Shown one piece after another: positions 57,533 through 64,000 of a stretch of 64,000 nucleotides of DNA (position 1 is the first letter of the stretch; every line of letters begins with the position of its first letter). Source of the DNA: Aquatica leii (Eukaryota > Arthropoda > Insecta > Coleoptera > Lampyridae). The notes below the pieces were generated by a model. It had not been told where the DNA came from. It saw only the letters and a program-made list of their open reading frames with translations, and did not search any database. The position numbers and the translations under genes were made by a program. The stretch is from positions 126,428,255-126,492,254 of the forward strand of contig CM069432.1 of assembly GCA_035610365.1 (NCBI GenBank), in the 5' to 3' direction.

Positions 57533-58104
57533 ACCCAAGGTCTCCCCATGAAGGCGGCCTTTGGGAAGGAGCTGTTAAATCTGTTAAAACACATCTAAGA
57601 CGAGTCCTCGGTAACGCGAATTTAACTTTCGAACAATTGTATACGTCTCTAACAATGATAGAGTCGATTCTAAATTCGAGGCCGTTATCCCGAATTTCAT
57701 CGGATCCTGATGACCTTAGTCCTCTGTCTCCTGGTCACTTCCTCATAGGCCGTCCTTTAAATTCTTTACCCGAACCCGATCTTACTCACATTATGGACAA
57801 TCGCTTGCGAACGTACCAACGATCGCAAAAATTAGTTCAACATTTCTGGAGACGGTGGAGTAAAGAGGTAGTCACTGATTTTCAACGACGTCAGAAATGG
57901 TTCAAGCATCTGCCTGATCTTCTCTGTCTCGATTCCTGCGTCTTGCTCCAAGATGACAACTTACCACCACTTCAGTGGCATCTTGGACGTGTCGTTCAGC
58001 TTCATCATGGGCACGACAACGTGCTTCGTGCTGCTTCTGTGAAACTATCCAACGGAAGTGTCGTGCGGCGTTCAGTGAATCGGTTGTGTGTGTTGCCTAC
58101 CTAG
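57374..58104 (+). pseudogene. BEL/Pao integrase C-terminal half and DUF5641, displaced frame
   Basis: Continuation of pol in another frame. Homology starts at about 57374 and the frame is open to the stop at 58104; the first ATG in it is at 57448. It supplies the second catalytic Asp (SSDNATNF, about 57412), the catalytic Glu (NPRSPHEGGLWEG, about 57535) and the DUF5641 C-terminal domain (LSPLSPGHFLIGRPLNSLPE, about 57715-57775, then WRRWSKEVV and a KWF motif). The break is consistent with one missing base in a GCCG run near 57372. The rest of the frame is clean, so the break is recent or a sequencing error. BEL/Pao pol normally has no programmed shift here. Confidence 0.92.
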
Positions 58105-58338
58105 TTTAACTTCGTTCGCCATTTACTAGGTCTCGCAATAATTCAAGTAGACGCTTGCGCTCAGGACTTGAGCTTAAACGTATTATTATTTTGAGTTTAG
58201 CCTTTCTTTTATTTTGGATATTGAAGTTTAGATTTATTGTACTTATACTTATTTTTATTACGTTAATCTAACTTGTATGTTACTTATTTGAAGTTGTCAC
58301 ACGTAGTTTTATTTAAGTTGTTGAAATCTGAGTGATTT

Positions 58339-58350
58339 CAAGGCGGGGAG
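58339..58350 (+). promoter_or_regulatory. Polypurine tract
   Basis: CAAGGCGGGGAG directly abuts the 3' LTR. It is the expected position of the plus-strand primer in reverse transcription. The tract is broken by a single C, leaving GGGGAG as the uninterrupted core. Confidence 0.75.
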
Positions 58351-58737
58351 TGTACAGTTTTGTATAATCTATAAATATTTAAATTATTTGAATTTTTACC
58401 GCTTGCTAAGTTTTGTGTTGTTAGCGCCTGCGGGTTGCTTACGTTGAACGTGTGGCGTTGCTAAATAGGCAGTGTATTGTTAAGGGTGCTAAGGTACATA
58501 GTTGATACCTCCTTGTATGCCCAAGTATCGGCACAATTATAATTATTACAATCTGTTTTATACTGCGTTAGTCTATTACCAGTGTACAGTTTAGTGCATT
58601 AAAATTTATGTTTTCTTTGATTCGAGGCGTTTACATTTATTTCGAAATCCAGCATTTACGGCAACGTTTTCCTTCTTGAAGACGTTGAATTTAATTTTTT
58701 CTTGAACTTTTGTATCGACAAATTCTACAACGATACA
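58351..58737 (+). repeat. BEL/Pao 3' LTR
   Basis: 387 bp, TGTACAG to GATACA. One extra A relative to the 5' LTR, otherwise identical by direct comparison. Confidence 0.96.
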
Positions 58738-58742
58738 ACTAT
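58738..58742. repeat. BEL/Pao target-site duplication, right
   Basis: ACTAT, matching 51872-51876. Confidence 0.93.
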
Positions 58743-58826
58743 AGTTTACCGAGAGGCATAGCCTCGAGGTGAACTAGTTCTCAAGACAAATGGAACACTT
58801 TTGCCAAGGTTTGTATACAATTTTAT
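58743..58826. mobile_element. Foldback MITE, centre and right arm
   Basis: It contains the central GAGGCATAGCCTC palindrome and the right arm complementary to 51833-51876. The BEL/Pao insertion lies at the inner edge of the left arm. Confidence 0.7.
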
Positions 58827-59302
58827 TCACAATCAGCCATTAAATAAAATAAATAACATATAAAACTAATAAAAAATGAATGAAAACCTACTTCCAAAAT
58901 ATTATCGTTTATTTCGGTAAAATATTAACACATGGTAGGCACTTCACAATTGACATATACAAATTTAATTTATGATTGTCATTTTATCAAATTAGTTCAA
59001 ATAAAACACACACAAATTACAGGTTTGCAAAGTGTACATTACTGACATTGAGGTTTCATTACATACTAGTTTTTTTTTAATCGTGGAAACCGCTCACTTA
59101 CCAACCTTTAAGAGGTTCTGAAAACTGTACGTTACTAACTGAGTGTGAATAAAACAAATTGCACATTTTGCAATTGTTTATATGCAGCTGGAGATTTCTA
59201 ATATAAAGGCAACGCTAACTGTTTTTGTTTAACCTTCCAAGCCATTCGTGGGCGATAAAAACATTGAACCTTTACAAAAGTTTATAATTTTTTCGATTAA
59301 CC
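58827..59302. other. Intergenic, nothing recognised
   Basis: A+T-rich sequence between the foldback element and the TIR-bounded element at 59303. Confidence 0.55.
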
Positions 59303-60588
59303 ACCCAGTAAACACAAAATTGATAATGTTTAGTAACAGTTTCAAAACAAAAAATTAATAATTCACTCTTGTTTCAAACATAAAAGAAACCTAATTGCAA
59401 TAAAATAGCTATAAGTCCATCGCTGTTTCACTTATTTGAATCAGTATAGTTTTGGTATTTTAAATTCAAATCTGTTGCAAAATAAATGTTGCATTCGGTT
59501 TACGTTTTAAAAGCTTCGTTCTTGAACTGATACTAAATGACCAATAAATATATGATTTTCTTGTTTCAATAATGTACTTAAACAGTTTCAATAATATGAT
59601 AATACATTTTCGAATGCACGTTTAAAATTTTATTGAACAATAAATATTTTTAAATACAATATCACATTAAGTTTTTTTACATATTGCAACTTTCCTGGAT
59701 GTGGTGTTTTCACGGAAGTCTCGAAAACTGCATCAGTTACTGTTGGGTAGCAACTTCTAACCGCATCTGTAACATAGAAATAAATATTTCATTTATATAC
59801 ATACATAATCATAGAGTTACACCAAATTAATTACATTTTTTTAATCAATAACAACACAAACTTAATATAAATATTAATTTAGCAATCATAAGAAAGTTAT
59901 AAAAACACTGTGAATACCTTTAGCTGTACATAATCGTATAGAAAACTTGAAGAATTGAACTGTAATTATAAATCCTAAAGTATCATCAGACTTACGCAAT
60001 AATCTACCTTAACGCAAACATGTGTGTTAATTTACATTTTTTTAATACAAATTAAAACATGATACATAAAGAACAGAAATGATAATAATATTGATTACAT
60101 TTATGGATTCTAATAAAATGTTTCGACTTACCGTTTATTGTTCCATTTCGTAATTGTACATACAGCATCATTTATCAAACTACAACCGAACAAGTGAAAA
60201 GATATCAATTTGCAGCGCAAGCGTTGACGACAGTAATCAAAAGTATAGCAGCGACTAATGCTGACTAATCACAAAGTACTCGTTTTTACCAGAACGATTC
60301 CACTGTTTTAAAAATAATTCAATCTTATTTTTTCGATCTTCAAACAATTCTAGTTATTCAAAAAATATTCGGTTTTAATAAATCAGTTTTTAGACGGTTG
60401 CTAATTATGGGAAAAAAATTGCAAGTACTGAAACGGTTTAAAACTGATTGTGAAAAATCGGAATTCTTTCAATTTATTCACTGTCAGTCACATGCAAATG
60501 ATATAAAAATAGAACTAACACGAAACAACGTAATGAAGCAATTGTTTCAATTTTGGGACTGTAACAGTTTCAATCCGTGTTTACTGGG
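59303..60588. mobile_element. Candidate TIR-bounded element containing the 790-bp unit
   Basis: CCCAGTAAACAC at 59303-59314 is matched by GTGTTTACTGGG at 60577-60588. Close to both ends is GTAACAGTTTCAA in the same direction (about 59332 and 60562). Further GTTTCAA motifs occur at about 59371, 59562, 59583 and 60543, as expected of subterminal protein-binding repeats. A 66-codon frame (60398-60598) overlaps the right end and has no recognisable domain. No target duplication was found. The superfamily is unknown. Confidence 0.5.
59600..60391 (-). repeat. 790-bp inverted unit, right copy
   Basis: Inverted relative of 40903-41693, 18 kb away. On the minus strand the donor-like GTAAGTC lies near 60133-60127 and the acceptor-like ACAG near 59772. 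The exon-like part after it contains a frame reading YPTVTDAVF as in the left copy. Both copies keep an AATAAA-type signal near the end. Homology stops at 60391 and about 59600, inside the TIR-bounded element. Confidence 0.75.
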
Positions 60589-63500
60589 CACAAAGTAAAT
60601 TATTCATAATATTAATTTTAGTTATAATAAAACTTTTTTATATATTTAATATGGTTCAGGGAATTGCTTTGAGTAATAAAATTTAAGTAGGAAAACGTAG
60701 AGCTAAGACTACCACTAAGAGAATTTAAGAAAAATAAAACTGAAAAACTGTTAGTTTTCTTTGTGTACGTTTTTGAGACTATTTCTATCCAACTTTTGCA
60801 AAAATTAATTTTTGTTTAACGAAAGGTAGTTCTTAAAGTGGTCTTTACGGATACTCAGGAGTCTCTAGAATCATTTCAAGAATTTGTAGAAAATTAAAAT
60901 TGAGGATCTTTGAACAACGCTAGGGAAGCCGCGCAAGGTTTATTATAAAATAAATAAAATATAACAAATTTTTGTTAATATGCAAATTTAAATTGATACT
61001 AATAAATAAATTATTAGCAATTTTTACGTCTTAAGTAAAATATAAATGTAGACAGGTGCATAAAATACAGGTACAGCAACGCAGTAGATCTAATATCTGC
61101 ACCAACTAGTCTATAATATAAACTATAAAACAGTGGTGCATCTAATCCACAATTTAGTTCTGTGTTATGCGTGATGTAAAGTGCATACAACAAATTTTTT
61201 TAGTCTTGAACAAAAAGAAGTATAATTTTTTATTGGTACGCAGATAGTGCAGTTTCGTTACCTAAGTATATTTGAATAAAATTGATATTTTATTTTAACT
61301 TAAATGTATTTAAGCAAAGTTATACTATTGTTTAAGTTGATTAAAAACATTATATATTACAGTTATCGGTACGCTAATCCCTTAACACCCATTAAATATT
61401 TCTTTCCATATTAAAAACTGAAGAAGAGAATGTAAGTTTTTCTAACACGTGTTTCTAAAGAATTTATTATTAATGATTTTGTAAAAGAAGTTAGTATGAG
61501 TTACTTATGTGTTTTCTATGTAAAAAAAATCCATAGTGATAAAAAAAAATAAAAACTTAATGATTTTTCAAACAATCAAAGAAAATGGAAAACATCGACA
61601 TTCAAAAACTTATAAAGACTGAGTAATAATATTGTACAAAATCGATGAAATAGCTTAGTGTGTAGAAAGCTTTTTATGTGACTACTTATAAGCCTTTGAA
61701 TTTTCTATACAGCTTGACGAGTGAACATTATCAGGAAACAAAATTTTACTTTCAGTTTAGTAAAAGTTTGTTTCAATTTAATCAAAACTGAAAGTGTAAT
61801 AACTGCGTTTGTTGCAAAACTTTTGGTGTACAAACAAAATTTGGAAAGAGGAAAATGTTATTATGTCAACAATTAACGGCGCTTTATTCGGACTTTAATC
61901 AAAGATTTAAAGACATTCTTCACTTAGATATTTTCGACTGGGTGTTCAACCATTTTGCAAGTAATTAAACAGATTAATACATACTAATACAGAAGCAACT
62001 TATTAATATATCTACAAATAAGAAGCTGAAACCAATGTTTCAACAAAGATACGTCAACTTCTGGTTACAAAAACATATCGCAATTTTATATTCAGCATTG
62101 TGGGTTATTGTATAAAAACTGTTGATTGCTTTTCCGTCTTTCTGTTTGGTTAAACGTGAATTTAGTGCCGCTATGAGCTTTATTACAAAAAAATTGACTA
62201 GAAATTAGTATTTGTGAGAATTTGCGCTTGCTATTCACAAACATTGACCCGGACATAAATACACTCATAACATCCCATCAGGTTTATTCAAGTCATTCAA
62301 ATGTTTTTTGTATTTTAAAACAAATGTTATATGTTTAAAAAATACTTTTCCATCAAAATGTTTTAATTATATTTTATTTTTACATCACCAATTACCATTA
62401 TGCATTCATGTAGTTTTTTCACTCAGAGGTCCGTGGGCAAGTTTTGATTATGAAAAAGTGTCTGTGGGCTAAACGAATTTGGAAACTACTGCTCTAGATA
62501 TATTTAACAAATAAGTTTGTAAAGCATTTTGAATTTCTTATAAGAAAAATAACTACTCTTAATACTAACACGTAATATAGCGGTGAATTTCTATAAAGAA
62601 ATAAATAAATAGATAAAAGAATGTTCTCAACAAAAATTTTAAATCAATTTTGCTAACATCAATTAAGAGGTTACGCCACACTAACATTTTAAAAAAATCA
62701 ATTTCTTTGTGTTTGACTTTACTTATTATTAATCAATATTATTATTTATAATTTTAAGAATATTGAATGCATTTGAATTTTCCAATGTTAATTTAATTTT
62801 GTATTTAAAAGTATTAGATAAATATATTGATTTCTCGAACATAACACTTTTGTAAAAATAATTTTGGTCTGCAGATCACTTAATAGTATATTTCCACTGT
62901 TCCGTATCCACGATCATTGTCTTTGATTGTCAATTTAAAAAAATGCAGGTTTGTATTGGTTGTTCTTGTATTTGAGCAATTAGTATAAACACAACGATGT
63001 ATGCGATTCTCATTTTTTATACTATTTTTAAGGTACAAACTATAAACTTTTTGTAAATAAAAGTTGCAGTAATGTATCAAGATGATCACCACAAATAAAA
63101 AAAAATACCTAAATTAAATTAAACGGGTGGAAAAGCATGTCAGAAAAACGAAAAATTTAGAAAAAACCAATGAAAACTAATGATTTTTCAAAATACGACA
63201 TAGGAGTTAAAGTCAAGAATGTAGTATGGCCATTGTATGGATTATTGCTAAAACTAGGTAAAATACGCATTTAACTACTTCAAAACCACAAATTTTAGAC
63301 CGCCTTTACAAATGGTGTATTTAAGCATCGGAACAATTATTTTTAAAGAGAAAGTCAATTTATAACAGCTTTTTAATGTATGATGTGTACGTATGTCACA
63401 TCCGGCAATGCTGGGCAAAATGCACTTGATGATTTATGTGATCTATACAAATATTGATTTTATTTTACTTATAATGAATTCTGCAATGTAGAAATTAAAA

Positions 63501-64000
63501 GTATTAAAAGAAGCTAGAAAATGTCTTTAATTGTTTGGTTTTCATTTAATCAACTGTTACATTATTCATTCTACATAAACGGATTTCAGAAGATATTGTT
63601 GATAACATTTCAATATAGAAAGAATAGATCTTTTAGATTAGTTTTAATCCGTAAATTTCTGCAAAAGAAGAACTCACGTAAAAATTACTCAACAATATAG
63701 TTGCTTGAACCAATCGTCAGAAAACCAAGTGGCAAACGCTAACGGACGGTATAAATTTGGTCCTCATTTTAAACGTATTTGGTGACGTATTTACACAACC
63801 TTCTATAATCAATTCTGAAATGTAGAAGTTTTGTTCTTCTTCAACAGTACTTAAATCTGATTTTCCAAATATTGTAGGAACTCGAAAACAGCCATAAAAA
63901 TCATATTATGTTTATTTAAAATCACAGTGGTAATATACGATCGTTTCGCCAATTATTATAATGGCTTCTTCAGATGTTAATTATTTTATTATATAACTAT
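60589..64000. other. Long A+T-rich stretch without supported genes
   Basis: No coding region, palindrome or complete element could be supported in 3.4 kb. A short hAT-like end is listed separately. The 70-codon minus frame at 62880-63092 has no recognisable domain. Confidence 0.55.
62410..62490. mobile_element. hAT-like terminal fragment
   Basis: GAGGTCCGTGGGCAAG, GTCTGTGGGCTAAACG and TTTGGAAACTACTG resemble the right end of hAT non-autonomous elements (inverted, CAGTAGTTTCCAAA). The following CTCTAGAT could be one half of an 8-bp duplication, but no left end was found. Confidence 0.4.

Larger units (their letters stand above)
51877..58737 (+). mobile_element. BEL/Pao LTR retrotransposon, nearly intact
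   Basis: A complete 6.86-kb element: 5' LTR, primer-binding-site-like sequence, one long gag-pol frame, a second short frame completing the integrase, a purine tract and a 3' LTR, flanked by a 5-bp target duplication. The domain order (DUF1759 gag-like, zinc knuckles, DUF1758 protease, reverse transcriptase, Pao peptidase A17 region, RNase H, integrase, DUF5641) is diagnostic of BEL/Pao (Belpaoviridae). There is no envelope gene. LTRs differ by one inserted base, so the insertion is recent. One frame break near 57372 would stop integrase production from this copy unless it is an assembly error. Confidence 0.96.

Noticed and set aside
1-64000. CRISPR array, bacterial operon or prophage content
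   Set aside because: No regularly spaced repeats and no bacterial gene structure. All protein signals are from eukaryotic TEs.

Overview
This window looks like gene-poor, strongly A+T-rich insect DNA (by eye roughly 70% A+T). A beetle or another insect with a large, repeat-rich genome is my inference. I found no convincing single-copy host gene, rRNA, tRNA or CRISPR. Nearly every protein-level signal belongs to a transposable element (TE) or to a multi-copy family that behaves like one.

Left part (1-24000). A partial tandem duplication (267-3345) is followed by a Tc1/mariner-type element with ~80-bp inverted repeats (3767-5353) and a pogo/Tigger-type element (6141-7786). Then come a Mutator-like transposase scrap (about 11290-11690), two relics of one DDE transposase family (12080-13030, with short GT-AG introns, and 14190-15380, without them), a dispersed repeat (15930-16450), a perfect 21-bp-arm hairpin (17515-17559) and a hAT element with an exact 8-bp target duplication (21519-23366).

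Middle (24000-41700). There are relics of an uncharacterised multi-copy insect family (26087-27029), a piggyBac transposase (27210-29770), a small MITE (30700-30942) and a large palindrome carrying a hammerhead-like motif (33601-33867). A second mariner-type element (35802-36813) interrupts another copy of the dispersed repeat. Next are another uncharacterised family (38195-38990, minus strand), a second palindrome with a similar motif (39640-39985) and a 790-bp unit (40903-41693) whose inverted partner lies at 59600-60391.

Right part (41700-64000). A broken Gypsy pol (41700-44165) runs in one open frame into a broken macro domain of the OARD1/Poa1 ADP-ribose-hydrolase type. This is the most unusual object in the window. 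It is followed by an unclassified DDE-like relic (46334-48140) and a minus-strand Gypsy pol relic split by a Mutator-like insertion (49622-50505). The best-preserved element is a BEL/Pao retrotransposon (51877-58737). It has LTRs differing by one indel, a 5-bp target duplication, a 1576-codon gag-pol and one frame break inside the integrase. It landed in one arm of a short foldback element. The last 5 kb hold a TIR-bounded element containing the second 790-bp unit, then featureless A+T-rich DNA.

The genes do not form a host pathway. The logic of the window is layers of insertion: foldback interrupted by BEL/Pao, Gypsy interrupted by the Mutator-like element, and dispersed repeat interrupted by mariner. 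BEL/Pao is clearly the youngest. Family names come from reading protein motifs without database searches, so superfamily assignments for short relics are provisional.
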